Shown: positions 41,412-51,014 of the stretch, piece after piece | Layout: the number at the start of each line of letters is the position of its first letter | Position numbering within the stretch: position 1 is the stretch's first letter | Assembly: GCF_020991365.1 (NCBI RefSeq) | Contig: NZ_JAJLRA010000002.1 | Coordinates: 248,001 to 312,000 of the forward strand | DNA length: 64,000 nucleotides | Direction of reading: 5' to 3' | From: Streptacidiphilus sp. ASG 303 | Lineage (GTDB): Bacteria; Actinomycetota; Actinomycetes; Streptomycetales; Streptomycetaceae | Translations under genes and position numbers: made by a program | Notes under the pieces: model-generated | The model's database searches: none | Seen by the model: only the letters and a program-made list of their open reading frames with translations | Told to the model about the DNA's origin: nothing

Positions 41412-41417
41412 ATTGTG
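41412..41417 (-). promoter_or_regulatory. -10-like element for hisI
   Basis: CACAAT on the minus strand, seven bases before ATG 41404; the first base deviates from TANNNT. Confidence 0.35.
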
Positions 41418-41576
41418 TCAGGCCCGGGCGCCGCGGCCGGGTCGCGACCGGAGTGCGGACGGCCCGGCACCGTGCCGGACATGCCGGACATGCGGCACGG
41501 CGGCGGGTGACGGCGGGTCAGGCGGGCCCGCGGCGGCCCGTTCTGTGCGGCGCGCGGATGCGGCATCCTTCCCCCC

Positions 41577-42188
41577 ATGAGCTTCACGCCGCCTCCGCCG
41601 CCTCCGATACCGCCCTCCCCGCCGGCCGGTCCGCCGGGCGGCCCGCGCACCCACCGGGGGGCCCGGATCGCGGCGGCCGCCGCGGGGGCGGTGCTGCTCG
41701 CGGCGGGGGCGGGCACCGCGCTGTACCTGGCGACGGGCCGCGACCCGGGCCGGGCGGCCGCCGCGCCGTCCCCGTCCGCGAGCACCCGCCCGGCGCCGCC
41801 GAGCGCCTCCCCGACGCCGGGCGACACCCCGGACCTGCCGTACGTGGTGCTCAAGCCCGGCACCTGCTTCGACCACCCCAACCTGACCAAGGGGCTGCGG
41901 AAGGTGGTCGTGCGGCCGTGCGACGGGCCCCACGACGGGGAGGCCGTCGCCGACGTGACGCTGAAGGGCGACTTCACCCGGGACAGCCAGATCTCCAAGG
42001 CCGTGTACCGGCAGTGCACGGCGGCGGGCAAGCGCACCGCGAACCGGCAGGGCGAGGGGCGCCGCTTCTACAGCTACGTCCTCACCCCTTCGGCGGAGCT
42101 GTACCGGCGCGGCTACGACCAGGCGACGTGCACCCTCACCGGCAGCGACCGGCCCGGCGGCGCGAAGCTCACCGCCAAGCTGCGCTGA
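41577..42188 (+). CDS. Membrane-anchored protein with septum-formation-like domain
   Basis: A 203-aa protein. A Pro-rich cytoplasmic N-terminus ([19 protein letters not shown]) leads to one membrane helix (about residues 30-52), a Ser/Pro linker, and an extracytoplasmic domain (about 85-203). The domain motif GTCFDHPN...[15 protein letters not shown] resembles the Cys-x-Cys-Pro-His pattern of the actinobacterial Septum_form family, with further cysteines in YRQCTAAG and QATCTLTG for two disulfides. That assignment is tentative. It is divergent from hisI. ATG 41577 lacks a Shine-Dalgarno; CATCCT ends seven bases upstream. Confidence 0.65.
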   Translation: MSFTPPPPPPIPPSPPAGPPGGPRTHRGARIAAAAAGAVLLAAGAGTALYLATGRDPGRAAAAPSPSASTRPAPPSASPTPGDTPDLPYVVLKPGTCFDHPNLTKGLRKVVVRPCDGPHDGEAVADVTLKGDFTRDSQISKAVYRQCTAAGKRTANRQGEGRRFYSYVLTPSAELYRRGYDQATCTLTGSDRPGGAKLTAKLR

Positions 42189-42199
42189 CCGCCGGGGCC

Positions 42200-42228
42200 C
42201 CGGGCCGGGCCCGCGCGGCCCGGCCCGG
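42200..42228 (+). terminator. Possible terminator after the septum-like gene
   Basis: Perfect 11-bp stem (42200-42210 with 42218-42228), 12 bases after the stop codon. Confidence 0.55.
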
Positions 42229-42309
42229 CCCGGGGGCGCCGCCGGGACCCGCCGGGACTCGCCGGGGGTCCGCCGCGGGTGCTCCGCTGACGGGGCGTCG
42301 GGGCGCGCG

Positions 42310-42315
42310 TAGGGT
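42310..42315 (+). promoter_or_regulatory. -10 element for a leaderless transcript
   Basis: TAGGGT ends seven bases before ATG 42323 of the TIGR03085 gene. Confidence 0.5.
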
Positions 42316-42322
42316 GGTGCGC

Positions 42323-42970
42323 ATGTCGACGTACGCCCGTGGAGAGCGCCGGCGCCTGGCCGGCCTGCTGGAGGAGGCGGGGCCGCAGGCCCCGACGCTG
42401 TGCGAGGGGTGGACGGCCACCGACCTCGCCGCCCACCTGGTGGTGCGCGAGCGGCGGCCCGACGCCGCGCCCGGCATCGTCTTCCGCCCGCTCGCGGACT
42501 GGACCGCGAAGGTCCAGGCCGGGTACGCGGCGCGGCCCTGGCCGGAGCTGGTGGAACTGGTGCGCTCCGGGCCGGGGCGGTTCTCGCCGTTCGCCCTGCC
42601 GGGCGTGGACGAGGCCGCGAACACGGTGGAGTTCTTCGTCCACGCCGAGGACGTGCGCCGGGCCGGGCCGGAGTGGAAGCCCGAACCGGTCGACCCGGGC
42701 CTGGCGGAGGCGCTGTGGAAGGGCCTGCGCGTGCCGGCCCGGATGGAGGCGGGCCGCCGCTCCCCCGTGGGCCTGGTGCTGCGCCGCCCCGACGGGCAGA
42801 CCGTCGTGGCCCGCAAGGGCGCGCCCGTGGTGACCGTGGTCGGCGAGCCGGCGGAGCTGCTGCTCTTCGCCTTCGGGCGCGGCGCGCGGGCCCGGGTCAC
42901 GGCCGAGGGGGACCCGGACGTGGTGGCGCTGCTCGGGAACGCGCTGCCGCTGCCGCACACCGAGGGGTGA
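42323..42970 (+). CDS. TIGR03085-family metal-binding (DinB-like) protein
   Basis: A 215-aa protein related to the mycothiol-dependent maleylpyruvate isomerase fold. Near the N-terminus LCEGWTATDLAAHLVVRERRP carries the conserved HLVVRE stretch with a probable metal-ligand His. VEFFVHAEDVRRAGP supplies further His/Asp/Glu ligands, and the C-terminal third (VGLVLRRPDGQTVVARKG) is a beta domain ending in LLFAFGRGARARV. TIGR03085 members have no proven activity; mycothiol chemistry is a guess from the fold. It lies alone, convergent with hisF, and starts seven bases after a TAGGGT box with only AGGGTGG as possible ribosome site. Confidence 0.85.
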   Translation: MSTYARGERRRLAGLLEEAGPQAPTLCEGWTATDLAAHLVVRERRPDAAPGIVFRPLADWTAKVQAGYAARPWPELVELVRSGPGRFSPFALPGVDEAANTVEFFVHAEDVRRAGPEWKPEPVDPGLAEALWKGLRVPARMEAGRRSPVGLVLRRPDGQTVVARKGAPVVTVVGEPAELLLFAFGRGARARVTAEGDPDVVALLGNALPLPHTEG

Positions 42971-43006
42971 CGGCGGGCGGCGGGCGGCCGCCGCCAGGAG
43001 ACGGCC

Positions 43007-43039
43007 GCGGCCCGGACGGGGAGTCCCCGTCCGGGCCGC
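43007..43039. terminator. Bidirectional terminator, end of the his operon
   Basis: Perfect 15-bp stem (43007-43021 with 43025-43039), 3-nt loop, between convergent TIGR03085 and hisF genes. Confidence 0.85.
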
Positions 43040-43088
43040 ACGGCGTCCGCCGCGGCGCGCCGCCGGCCGGCTGCCGCGGCGCGGGCGG

Positions 43089-43859
43089 TCAGCGCACGGG
43101 GTGGCCGGCGCCGCGCAGGGCGTCCTTGACCTGGCCGATCCGCAGGTCGCCGAAGTGGAAGACGCTGGCGGCGAGGACCGCGTCGGCGCCCGCGCCGACG
43201 GCCGGGGCGAAGTCGCCGAGGCCCCCGGCGCCGCCGGACGCGATCACCGGGACGGTGACGGCCCTGCGGACGGCGCGCAGCATCTCCAGGTCGTAGCCGT
43301 CCTTGGTGCCGTCGGCGTCCATGGAGTTGAGCAGGATCTCCCCGGCGCCGAGGTCGGCGGCCTCGGCCGCCCACTCGACGGCGTCGATGCCGGTGCCGCG
43401 CCGCCCGCCGTGGGTGGTCACCTCGTACCCCGAGGGGGTCTCGGTGCCCTCGGGGCAGCGGCGGGCGTCGACGGAGAGCACCAGCACCTGGCGGCCGAAG
43501 CGGCGGGCGATCTCACGGATGAGCTCGGGCCGGGCGATGGCGGCGGTGTTGACGCCGACCTTGTCGGCGCCGGCCCGCAGCAGCCGGTCCACGTCGTCGC
43601 AGGTGCGGACGCCGCCGCCGACGGTGAGCGGGATGAAGACCTGCTCGGCGGTGCGGCGCACCACGTCGTAGGTGGTCTCCCGGTCCCCGGAGGAGGCCGT
43701 GATGTCGAGGAAGACCAGCTCGTCGGCGCCCTCGGCGTCGTAGACCTTGGCCATCTCGACGGGGTCGCCGGCGTCCCGCAGGTTCTGGAAGTTGACGCCC
43801 TTGACCACGCGGCCGGCGTCGACGTCCAGGCAGGGGATCACACGGACGGCGAGAGTCAT
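43089..43859 (-). CDS. hisF: Imidazole glycerol phosphate synthase, cyclase subunit
   Basis: A 256-aa TIM barrel that, with HisH-derived ammonia, makes IGP and AICAR. It begins [21 protein letters not shown] (catalytic Asp) and shows [59 protein letters not shown] (second catalytic Asp) and [10 protein letters not shown]. The ATG shares one base with the ridA stop (TGATG). It is the last gene of the his operon. Confidence 0.97.
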   Translation of the reverse strand: MTLAVRVIPCLDVDAGRVVKGVNFQNLRDAGDPVEMAKVYDAEGADELVFLDITASSGDRETTYDVVRRTAEQVFIPLTVGGGVRTCDDVDRLLRAGADKVGVNTAAIARPELIREIARRFGRQVLVLSVDARRCPEGTETPSGYEVTTHGGRRGTGIDAVEWAAEAADLGAGEILLNSMDADGTKDGYDLEMLRAVRRAVTVPVIASGGAGGLGDFAPAVGAGADAVLAASVFHFGDLRIGQVKDALRGAGHPVR

Positions 43860-44293
43860 CAGGTTCCTTCCTCGGCTGCGGAGGCCAGACGGGCGGCGAG
43901 GCCCGTGCGGTGGGCGTCGACCTCCACCTCGACCATCATGCGGGAGTCCAGCAGGGCGTCGACGACGACCATGGTGGAGGCGGGCCGCACGGAGCCGAAG
44001 AGCTCCTTGTGGGCGCGGCCGACCTCCTCGGTGTCCCGGACGTGGGTGAGGTACATCCGGGTGCGGACCACGTCCTCGGCTCCCAGGCCGAACCCCTTCA
44101 GGGCCTCCAGGGCGACGCCGAAGGCGTCCCGGGCCTGGCCGTGGGGGTCGCCCTCGTGCTGGACCATGCCGTTGTACCAGGCGGTGCACCCGGAGACGAG
44201 CACGAAGTCCCCGGCCGCGACGGCCCGGGCGAACCCGATCTCGTCCTCGTAGGGGGAGAATCCGGCGAGGCGTCGAGCGGCGCGGTCCGTCAT
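43859..44293 (-). CDS. RidA-family protein within the his operon
   Basis: A 144-aa YjgF/YER057c/UK114 family member, the fold that hydrolyses reactive enamine/imine intermediates. It shows [20 protein letters not shown] at the start, [33 protein letters not shown] in the middle (quoted in part: [14 protein letters not shown]) and [25 protein letters not shown] at the end (quoted in part: [10 protein letters not shown]), in which the usual catalytic Arg region is replaced by SRMMVE. It overlaps priA upstream (ATGA) and hisF downstream, so it is co-translated with the his enzymes. The substrate is unknown. Confidence 0.85.
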   Translation of the reverse strand: MTDRAARRLAGFSPYEDEIGFARAVAAGDFVLVSGCTAWYNGMVQHEGDPHGQARDAFGVALEALKGFGLGAEDVVRTRMYLTHVRDTEEVGRAHKELFGSVRPASTMVVVDALLDSRMMVEVEVDAHRTGLAARLASAAEEGT

Positions 44294-45018
44294 GAAACAG
44301 CCTCCAGGGCCTCTTCGAGGGTGAACTTCTGCTCGTAGAGGGCCTTGCCCACGATGGAGCCCTCGACACCCTCGGGGACGAGGCCGGCGATGGCGCGCAG
44401 GTCGTCGAGGGAGGAGACGCCGCCGGAGGCGACGACCGGGCGGTCGGTGGCGGCGCAGACGTCGCGCAGGAGCTGGAGGTTGGGGCCGGTGAGGGTGCCG
44501 TCCTTGTCGACGTCGGTGACGACGTAGCGGGCGCAGCCGTCGGCGTCGAGGCGGGCGAGGACCTCGTACAGGTCGCCGCCGTCGCGGGTCCAGCCGCGGC
44601 CGCGCAGGGTGGTGCCGACGACGTCGAGGCCGACCGCGATCCGGTCGCCGTGCTCGGCGATGGCCTTGCGGACCCAGTCGGGGGACTCCAGGGCGGCGGT
44701 GCCGAGGTTGACGCGGCGGCAGCCGGTGGCGAGGGCGGCGCGCAGCGACGCGTCGTCGCGGATGCCGCCGGACAGCTCGACCTTGACGTCGAGGCGGCCG
44801 ACGACCTCGGCGAGCAGCTCCCGGTTGGAACCGGTGCCGAAGGCGGCGTCGAGGTCCACCAGGTGGATCCACTCGGCGCCGGCCTCCTGCCAGGCGAGGG
44901 CGGCGGTGAGCGGCTCGCCGAAGGAGGTCTCGGTGCCGGACTCCCCCTTGACGAGGCGGACGGCCTGGCCGTCGCGGACGTCGACGGCGGGGAGGAGTTC
45001 GAGGCGGTGGGCGGACAT
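44290..45018 (-). CDS. priA: Bifunctional HisA/TrpF isomerase PriA
   Basis: A 242-aa (beta-alpha)8 isomerase. It begins [20 protein letters not shown] (catalytic Asp) and shows [47 protein letters not shown] (second catalytic Asp) and [14 protein letters not shown]. In Streptomyces and mycobacteria PriA isomerises both ProFAR (histidine) and PRA (tryptophan). Bifunctionality is inferred from lineage and from the absence of trpF in the nearby trp cluster. ATG 45018 has GGAG about ten bases upstream, and the stop overlaps ridA. Confidence 0.92.
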   Translation of the reverse strand: MSAHRLELLPAVDVRDGQAVRLVKGESGTETSFGEPLTAALAWQEAGAEWIHLVDLDAAFGTGSNRELLAEVVGRLDVKVELSGGIRDDASLRAALATGCRRVNLGTAALESPDWVRKAIAEHGDRIAVGLDVVGTTLRGRGWTRDGGDLYEVLARLDADGCARYVVTDVDKDGTLTGPNLQLLRDVCAATDRPVVASGGVSSLDDLRAIAGLVPEGVEGSIVGKALYEQKFTLEEALEAVS

Positions 45019-45089
45019 GCGGGTGCGGCTCCGGGATCGGTGGCGGGGGTGGACGGGGACGGGGGCCGGACGGGAGGGGCGGGCGGGGC

Positions 45090-45725
45090 CTACAGCGAGC
45101 CGACCCAGTTGGCCAGGAGGGCGGCGCCGGCGTCGCCGGACTTCTCCGGGTGGAACTGGGTGGCGCTGAGCGGGCCGTTCTCCACGGCGGCGACGAACGG
45201 CTCGCCGTGGGTGGCCCAGGTGACCCGGGGCGCCCTGATCCTCTCGTTGGTGACGGCCAGCTCCCAGCGGCGGACGGCGTAGGAGTGGACGAAGTAGAAG
45301 CGGGCGTCGGCGTCGAGGCCGGCGAAGAGGGTGGAGCCGGCGGGCGCGTCCACGGTGTTCCACCCCATGTGCGGGATGACGGGGGCGTGCAGCGGCTCGA
45401 CGGTGCCGGGCCACTCGTCGCAGCCGGCGGTCTCCTCGCCGTGCTCGACGCCGCGGGCGAAGAGGATCTGCATGCCGACGCAGATGCCGAGCACCGGGCG
45501 GCCGCCGGCCAGGCGGCGGCCGATGACCTGCTCGCCGCGGACGGCGCGCAGGCCCTGCATGCAGGCGGCGAAGGCGCCGACGCCGGGCACGAGCAGGCCG
45601 TCGGCGTCGAGGGCGGTCTGGAAGTCGGAGGTGACGGTGACCTCCGCGCCGGTGCGCTCGACGGCGCGCTGGGCGGAGCGGAGGTTGCCGGAGCCGTAGT
45701 CGAGGACGACCACGTGCTTGCCCAT
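45090..45725 (-). CDS. hisH: Imidazole glycerol phosphate synthase, glutaminase subunit
   Basis: A 211-aa class I glutamine amidotransferase that supplies ammonia to HisF. It starts [20 protein letters not shown]; the nucleophile Cys is in [13 protein letters not shown], and the His-Glu pair in [24 protein letters not shown] is the oxyanion strand region. ATG 45725 is 105 bp after the small membrane protein gene. The gap (45726-45830) holds GGGTCCTGGG-type direct repeats. Confidence 0.96.
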   Translation of the reverse strand: MGKHVVVLDYGSGNLRSAQRAVERTGAEVTVTSDFQTALDADGLLVPGVGAFAACMQGLRAVRGEQVIGRRLAGGRPVLGICVGMQILFARGVEHGEETAGCDEWPGTVEPLHAPVIPHMGWNTVDAPAGSTLFAGLDADARFYFVHSYAVRRWELAVTNERIRAPRVTWATHGEPFVAAVENGPLSATQFHPEKSGDAGAALLANWVGSL

Positions 45726-45830
45726 GTCGAGTCCTTGGGGGTCGAGTCCTGGGGGGCGGGTCCTGGGAGTGGGGGCCGGGTGCCGGGCCCCCGGGTGCGG
45801 GGGTCCCGGGCCCGGGCCCCGGTGGTGCGG

Positions 45831-45980
45831 CTACAGGCGCATGAGGCCGGAGGCGAGGCAGAGCACCGCGCCGATGGCGAGCACCGCGATGACGCTCCTG
45901 GACTGCTTCTGCTTCCAGAACGAGTACACGCCGCCGAGCAGGAAGAGGCCGAGAGCGATCAGCAGGACGGCGGGGCTCAC
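45831..45980 (-). CDS. Small membrane protein between hisB and hisH
   Basis: A 49-aa protein made of two hydrophobic helices ([21 protein letters not shown] and [19 protein letters not shown], quoted in part) joined by a basic loop [11 protein letters not shown] 45980 overlaps the hisB stop (GTGA), the same coupling as the enzyme genes, which supports translation. No family is known to me beyond similar short proteins in Streptomyces his operons. Role unknown; a membrane anchor or small regulator is possible. The 80-residue open frame at this place starts too far upstream, inside hisB. Confidence 0.75.
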   Translation of the reverse strand: MSPAVLLIALGLFLLGGVYSFWKQKQSRSVIAVLAIGAVLCLASGLMRL

Positions 45981-46570
45981 AGGGCGCCCTTCGTGGAGGG
46001 GATGGTGCCGGCGGCGCGCGGGTCGCGCTCGGAGGCGTAGCGCAGCGCGCGGGCCAGGGCCTTGAACTGGCACTCCACGATGTGGTGGGCGTTGCGCCCG
46101 TACGGGACGTGGACGTGCAGGGCGACCTGCGCCTGGGCCACGAAGGACTCCAGGATGTGCCGGGTCATGGTGGTGTCGTAGGCCCCGATCATGGGGGCCA
46201 TGCCCTCCGGCTCGGTGTGCACCAGGTAGGGGCGGCCGGAGAGGTCGACGGTGACCTGGGCGAGGGCCTCGTCCAGCGGGACCGTGCAGTTCCCGAAGCG
46301 GGTGATGCCGCGCTTGTCGCCGAGGGCCTGCCGGAAGGCGGCGCCGAGGGCGAGGGCGGTGTCCTCGATGGTGTGGTGGGTGTCGATGTGCAGGTCGCCC
46401 TCGGTCTTGACGGTGAGGTCGAAGAGGCCGTGGCGCCCGAGCTGGTCGAGCATGTGGTCGTAGAAGCCGACGCCGGTGGAGACGTCGACGGTGCCGGTGC
46501 CGTCGAGGTCGATCTCGACCAGGACGGAGGTCTCCTTGGTGGTGCGCTCGACACGGCCGGTGCGGGTCAT
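45977..46570 (-). CDS. hisB: Imidazoleglycerol-phosphate dehydratase
   Basis: A 197-aa, Mn-dependent dehydratase, sixth step of histidine synthesis. Metal ligands are visible in [41 protein letters not shown] and [19 protein letters not shown] (quoted in part). It is monofunctional, without the phosphatase domain of E. coli HisB. ATG 46570 overlaps the hisC stop (ATGA). Confidence 0.97.
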   Translation of the reverse strand: MTRTGRVERTTKETSVLVEIDLDGTGTVDVSTGVGFYDHMLDQLGRHGLFDLTVKTEGDLHIDTHHTIEDTALALGAAFRQALGDKRGITRFGNCTVPLDEALAQVTVDLSGRPYLVHTEPEGMAPMIGAYDTTMTRHILESFVAQAQVALHVHVPYGRNAHHIVECQFKALARALRYASERDPRAAGTIPSTKGAL

Positions 46571-47757
46571 GCGGAGGGTTCAGAGCTCCTTGCTGCGGCG
46601 TCCGCCGCGGGGGCGGCCGCCTTGAGGACGGTTCGGACGGCGTCGAGGAAGGCGTCGTTCTCGGCGGAGGTGCCGGCGGTGACGCGCAGCCAGCCGGGGA
46701 CGCCGTTGTCCCGGACGAGGACGCCCCGGTCGAGGAGGGCCTGCCAGACGGCGTGGGTGTCCTCGAAGCGGCCGAACTGGACGAAGTTGGCGTCGGAGTC
46801 GACGACCTCGGCGCCCTCGGCCCGCAGGGCCTCCACGAGCCGGTCGCGCTCGGCCTTGAGCCGGTCGACGTACCCGAGGAGGGTGTCGGTGTGCTCCAGG
46901 CAGGCGAGCGCGGTCGCCTGGGTGACGGCGGACAGGTGGTACGGGAGCCGCACCAGCTGGACGGCGTCGACCACGGCCGGGTCGGCGGCGAGGTAGCCGA
47001 GGCGCAGCCCGGCGGCGCCGAACGCCTTGGACATGGTGCGGGAGACCACCAGGTGCGGCCGGCCCTCGATGAGGGGCAGCAGCGAGGGCCGGTGGGAGAA
47101 CTCCACGTACGCCTCGTCGACGACGACCATGGTGGGCTTCACCGCCTGGGCGGCGTCGTGGAGGGCGAGGACGGTCCCCGCGTCGACGGCGGTGCCGGTG
47201 GGGTTGTTGGGCGAGCAGACGAAGACCACGTCGGGGCGGTGCTCGGCGATCGCCGCCTTCGCCGCCTCCGTGTCGATGGTGAAGTCGTCGTTGCGGGGCC
47301 CGGGGATCCAGCCGGTGCCGGTGCCGCGGGAGATCAGCGCGTGCATCGAGTAGGAGGGCTCGAAGCCGAGGGCGGTGCGGCCGGGCCCGCCGAAGGCCTG
47401 CAGCAGCTGCTGGAGGACCTCGTTGGAACCGTTGGCCGCCCACACCTGCTCGCGGGTGACGGCGTGGCCGCCGGTGCGGGTGAGGTACTCGGCGAGGCGG
47501 GTGCGCAGCTCGACCGCGTCCCGGTCGGGGTAGCGGTTGAGGTTCCGCGCGGCCTCGGCGACGCGCTCGGCGATGCGGGCGACCAGCGGCTCGGGCAGCG
47601 GGTGCGGGTTCTCGTTGGTGTTCAGCCGCACCGGGACGTCGAGCTGGGGCGCCCCGTACGGGGACTGGCCGCGCAGCTCGTCGCGGACGGGCAGGTCGTC
47701 GATGCGGGTGACCGGCGCGGGGTTCGCAGGCGTGGGGGTCGCAGGCGTGGGGGTCAC
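46567..47757 (-). CDS. hisC: Histidinol-phosphate aminotransferase
   Basis: A 396-aa PLP aminotransferase that uses glutamate, seventh step. It shows [58 protein letters not shown] and the PLP lysine in [20 protein letters not shown] 47757 overlaps the hisD stop. The first 15 residues ([15 protein letters not shown]) come from a 15-bp tandem repeat, so the true protein may tolerate length change there. Confidence 0.97.
   Translation of the reverse strand: MTPTPATPTPANPAPVTRIDDLPVRDELRGQSPYGAPQLDVPVRLNTNENPHPLPEPLVARIAERVAEAARNLNRYPDRDAVELRTRLAEYLTRTGGHAVTREQVWAANGSNEVLQQLLQAFGGPGRTALGFEPSYSMHALISRGTGTGWIPGPRNDDFTIDTEAAKAAIAEHRPDVVFVCSPNNPTGTAVDAGTVLALHDAAQAVKPTMVVVDEAYVEFSHRPSLLPLIEGRPHLVVSRTMSKAFGAAGLRLGYLAADPAVVDAVQLVRLPYHLSAVTQATALACLEHTDTLLGYVDRLKAERDRLVEALRAEGAEVVDSDANFVQFGRFEDTHAVWQALLDRGVLVRDNGVPGWLRVTAGTSAENDAFLDAVRTVLKAAAPAADAAARSSEPSA
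47724..47753. repeat. 15-bp tandem repeat at the hisC start
   Basis: Two perfect 15-bp copies (47724-47738 and 47739-47753) ending beside the hisC start codon. They encode TPTPA-type units in frame. Confidence 0.85.
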
Positions 47758-49061
47758 AGTCCGGGCGTCTCCCAGTCGAAGCGGGCGCGGATCGCGTCGC
47801 CGTGGCCGGGCAGGTCCTCGGCGGTGGCGAGGGTCACCACGTGGGCGGCGACGTCGGCGAGGGCCTCGCGGCTGTAGTCGACGACGTGGATGCCGCGCAG
47901 GAAGGTCTGCACGGACAGGCCCGAGGAGTGGCAGGCGCAGCCGCCGGTGGGCAGCACGTGGTTGGAGCCGGCGGCGTAGTCGCCCAGGGAGACCGGCGCG
48001 TACGGGCCGATGAAGATCGCCCCGGCGTTGCGGACCCGGGCGGCGACGGCGGCGGCGTCGCGGGTCTGGATCTCCAGGTGCTCGGCGGCGTAGGCGTCGA
48101 CGACGCGCAGGCCCTGGTCGAGGTCGTCGACGAGGACGATGCCGGACTGGCGGCCGCCGAGCGCCTCGGTGATGCGCTCGCGGTGCCTGGTCGCGGCGAC
48201 CTGCGGCTCCAGCTCCTTCGCGACCCGGTCGGCGAGCTCGACGGAGTCGGTGACCAGCACGGCGGCGGCCATCGGGTCGTGCTCGGCCTGGCTGATGAGG
48301 TCGGCGGCGAGGTGGCGGGGGTCGGCGGAGTCGTCGGCGAGGATGGCGATCTCGGTGGGGCCGGCCTCGGCGTCGATGCCGATGCGGCCCTTGAGGAGGC
48401 GCTTGGCGGCGGCGACGTAGATGTTGCCCGGGCCCGTGACGAGGTTCACGGGGCGGCACTCGTCGGTGCCGTACGCGAACATGGCGACCGCCTGGGCGCC
48501 GCCGACCGCGTACACCTCGTCGACGCCGAGGAGGGCGCAGGCGGCGAGGATGGTGGGGTGCGGCAGGCCGCCGAACTCCTTCTGCGGCGGGGAGGCCACC
48601 GCGATGCCCTCGACGCCGGCCTCCTGGGCGGGCACGGTGTTCATGACCACGGAGGACGGGTAGACGGCGAGGCCGCCGGGGACGTACAGGCCGACGCGCT
48701 CGACCGGCACCCAGCGCTCGGTGACGGTGCCTCCGGGCACCACCTGCACGGTGTGGTCGGTGCGGCGCTGCTCGCGGTGGACGATGCGGGCCCTGCGGAC
48801 GGACTCCTCCAGGGCGGCGCGCACCCTCGGGTCGAGCCCGGCCAGCGCCTCGTCGATCGCCGTCTGCGGCACGCGCACCTGCTCCAGGCGCACCCCGTCG
48901 AACCGCTCGGTGATCTCGATGAGCGCGGCCGTGCCGCGATGGCGCACGTCGTCGCAGATGGGCCGCACTCTCTCCAGCGCGGCCTCGACGTCGAACTCGG
49001 CGCGGGGCAGCAGGTCGCGCGGGTCGCCGGTGGCGCCGCGCAGGTCGATTCGAGAGATCAC
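47754..49061 (-). CDS. hisD: Histidinol dehydrogenase
   Basis: A 435-aa zinc/NAD enzyme, last two steps of histidine synthesis. It shows [45 protein letters not shown], the signature [31 protein letters not shown] (catalytic region) and [10 protein letters not shown]. It heads the his operon hisD-C-B-x-H-priA-ridA-F. GTG 49061 has no Shine-Dalgarno, and TACACT ends seven bases upstream, suggesting a leaderless operon mRNA. Each downstream enzyme gene up to hisB is coupled by a 4-base overlap. Confidence 0.97.
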   Translation of the reverse strand: MISRIDLRGATGDPRDLLPRAEFDVEAALERVRPICDDVRHRGTAALIEITERFDGVRLEQVRVPQTAIDEALAGLDPRVRAALEESVRRARIVHREQRRTDHTVQVVPGGTVTERWVPVERVGLYVPGGLAVYPSSVVMNTVPAQEAGVEGIAVASPPQKEFGGLPHPTILAACALLGVDEVYAVGGAQAVAMFAYGTDECRPVNLVTGPGNIYVAAAKRLLKGRIGIDAEAGPTEIAILADDSADPRHLAADLISQAEHDPMAAAVLVTDSVELADRVAKELEPQVAATRHRERITEALGGRQSGIVLVDDLDQGLRVVDAYAAEHLEIQTRDAAAVAARVRNAGAIFIGPYAPVSLGDYAAGSNHVLPTGGCACHSSGLSVQTFLRGIHVVDYSREALADVAAHVVTLATAEDLPGHGDAIRARFDWETPGL

Positions 49062-49068
49062 TCTGCCC

Positions 49069-49074
49069 AGTGTA
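49069..49074 (-). promoter_or_regulatory. -10 element for a leaderless his operon mRNA
   Basis: TACACT, a good TANNNT match, ends seven bases before the hisD GTG. No -35 consensus at 17-18 nt is evident. Confidence 0.5.
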
Positions 49075-49161
49075 AGGAGTGGCCGGAACCATCGGCCGCA
49101 GATTCCAGTCCGTGATACACCAAGTGGGACGTCGGGGGTGACACGGGAGGGGGGTCCGGGC

Positions 49162-50739
49162 GTGGACGGGCCGCCGGAGGACTGGTCGGAACCGGAGCGC
49201 CGCCTGTGGGCCGCGTACCGGCGCGGGGAGACGCTGGACCTGCGCAGCGGCGTGCCGGAGGAGGACCACCCGGTGACCTCCGGGCCGTGGGGGCCGGAGC
49301 GCACGGTGCGGGCGGAGACGATGGCCCGGCTGCTGCTGGACGGTCCGCCGCCGGAGTCCGGGCGTGTCGCGAGCCTCAAGGTCACCGGTGCGTACGTCAC
49401 CGGGGCGCTGGACCTGGCGGGCGGCGTGGTGGCGGCCTACGTGGAGCTGCGGGGCTGCCGGTTCGAGCGCAAGATCCTCATGTCGGAGTGCCGGGCGGGC
49501 ACGGTGCGGATGATCGGCTGCCTGGTGCCGCGGATCGAGGCGTCGCGGCTGGTCACCGAGGGCGACCTGCACCTGCCGCGGTGCGTGCTGACCGGCGGGC
49601 TGCGGCTGACCGACGCCCGGATCGGCACCGACCTGCTGCTGAACCAGGCCACCGTCGGCGGCGACCGCAACGACCGAGCGATAGCCGCCGACGGCCTCAC
49701 CGTGAGCCAGGACGTCGAGGCGGAGCTGATGCGCTGCACCGGCGAGATCAGCCTGCGCAGCGCCCGGATCGGGGGGCGGCTCTCGCTGCGGGGCAGCGCG
49801 CTGCGGGCCCGGCCGGGCCGGATCTGCCTGAACGCGGCGCGGATCAGCGTGGAGCACACGCTGTACCTGAGCCGCTGCTGGCTGAGCGGGTGGAGCACGT
49901 CGGGCTCCGACTACGGCTCCGGGTACGGCGAGCGGCCCGCCGACCAGGCGGCGAGCGTGCCGTTCACGGCGCGCGGCGGGGTGCGGCTGGACGACGGCCG
50001 GTTCGGCAACGCCTGCCTGATCGACCGGGCGGAGTTCCGGCTCGGCGAGGGCGAGGAGCTGTCGCTGCGCCGCATCCAGACCCCGGAGCTGCGGTTCTGC
50101 CTCTCGCGCACCCCCACCGGCCGGGTCTCGCTCTCCCGGGCCCGGGTGGGCACCCTGATCGACGCGGTGGAGAGCTGGCCGGGCGGCGGGCGGGTGGGGC
50201 TGACGGGCTTCGTGTACGAGTCGCTGCGGCCGGCCGCGGACTTCCCCCTGGCGAAACGTATCGCCTGGCTGGACGGCGCCCTGGGCGACTTCCGGCCCGA
50301 GCCGTACGAGCAGCTCGCGGCGGCGCTGCTGCGCGACGGCCTCGACGAGGACGCCCGCGCCGTCCAGCTCGCCAAGCACCGCCGGCGCCGCTCCACCCTG
50401 CCGCTGCTCGGCCGGCTCTGGGGGCGGCTGCAGGACACCACCGTCGGCTACGGCTACCGGCCGGCGCGGGCGGCGCTGTGGATGGCGCTGATCTGGGCGC
50501 TGGGCGCCGCGTACTTCGCCGGCCACCCGCCGCAGCCGCTGAAGGCCGACGAGGTGCCGCACTGGAACGCCGCCCTGTACGCGATGGACCTGCTGCTGCC
50601 GCTGATCGACCTCGGGCAGGACGGCGCGTGGAAGCCGTCCGGCGCCGACCAGTGGGCCGCCACCGCGCTCGTCCTGCTGGGCTGGGTGCTGGCCACCACG
50701 GTGGCGGCGGGCGCCACCCGGATGCTGCGGCGCGGCTGA
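49162..50739 (+). CDS. Membrane protein with pentapeptide-like repeat domain
   Basis: A 525-aa protein. Most of it (about residues 65-400) consists of irregular strands with a leucine/alanine/arginine rhythm, such as [36 protein letters not shown] and [21 protein letters not shown], suggesting a right-handed helical repeat solenoid. A conserved block [28 protein letters not shown] (quoted: [19 protein letters not shown]) precedes two or three C-terminal membrane helices. Similar proteins are, from memory, often labelled membrane-associated oxidoreductase in Streptomyces, but no redox motif is visible. GTG 49162 has GGGAGGGGGG upstream; GTG 49138 is an alternative. It is divergent from hisD. 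Confidence 0.7.
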   Translation: MDGPPEDWSEPERRLWAAYRRGETLDLRSGVPEEDHPVTSGPWGPERTVRAETMARLLLDGPPPESGRVASLKVTGAYVTGALDLAGGVVAAYVELRGCRFERKILMSECRAGTVRMIGCLVPRIEASRLVTEGDLHLPRCVLTGGLRLTDARIGTDLLLNQATVGGDRNDRAIAADGLTVSQDVEAELMRCTGEISLRSARIGGRLSLRGSALRARPGRICLNAARISVEHTLYLSRCWLSGWSTSGSDYGSGYGERPADQAASVPFTARGGVRLDDGRFGNACLIDRAEFRLGEGEELSLRRIQTPELRFCLSRTPTGRVSLSRARVGTLIDAVESWPGGGRVGLTGFVYESLRPAADFPLAKRIAWLDGALGDFRPEPYEQLAAALLRDGLDEDARAVQLAKHRRRRSTLPLLGRLWGRLQDTTVGYGYRPARAALWMALIWALGAAYFAGHPPQPLKADEVPHWNAALYAMDLLLPLIDLGQDGAWKPSGADQWAATALVLLGWVLATTVAAGATRMLRRG

Positions 50740-50758
50740 GCCGCCGGCCCCCGGCGGC
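50740..50758 (+). terminator. Small hairpin after the repeat membrane protein
   Basis: Perfect 8-bp stem (50740-50747 with 50751-50758) directly after the stop codon. Confidence 0.5.
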
Positions 50759-50863
50759 CCCTCGCGCGACCTGCCGTGATGACACCGCGTCGCCGCCCGC
50801 CCCCGACGGGTGGCGGGGCCCGGCCGGGGCTGCCAGGGTGGAGGGGCCGGGGGTCCGCGAACG

Positions 50864-50903
50864 CCCGTACCGGGGCGCTGCCCCGAGCGTGCCCCGGTAC
50901 GGG
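50864..50903. other. Strong inverted repeat upstream of the Lon-N gene
   Basis: Perfect 13-bp arms (50864-50876 and 50891-50903; CCCGTACCGGGGC and its complement) with a 14-nt loop, in the 275-bp gap. Just after it two near-identical 23-24-bp direct repeats (about 50921-50944 and 50951-50974) contain GCGCGGCGTCCC. It may be a terminator or a structured site. Confidence 0.6.
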
Positions 50904-51001
50904 CCACACCGCAGGCGCCGGCGCGCGGCGTCCCGGCCGGGCAGCCGCCGCCGCGCGGCGTCCCGACCGGGCAGGGGGCGCGCGACGGCGCCCCGGCCAC
51001 G

Positions 51002-51007
51002 TACGCT
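51002..51007 (+). promoter_or_regulatory. -10 element for the Lon-N gene
   Basis: TACGCT ends seven bases before GTG 51015; no ribosome site is present. Confidence 0.5.
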
Positions 51008-51014
51008 GTGCGCC

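Noticed and set aside
45831-46073. 80-residue frame between hisB and hisH as the real small gene
   Set aside because: Its start lies well inside hisB with Arg-rich sequence; the GTG overlapping the hisB stop gives a compact two-helix protein.
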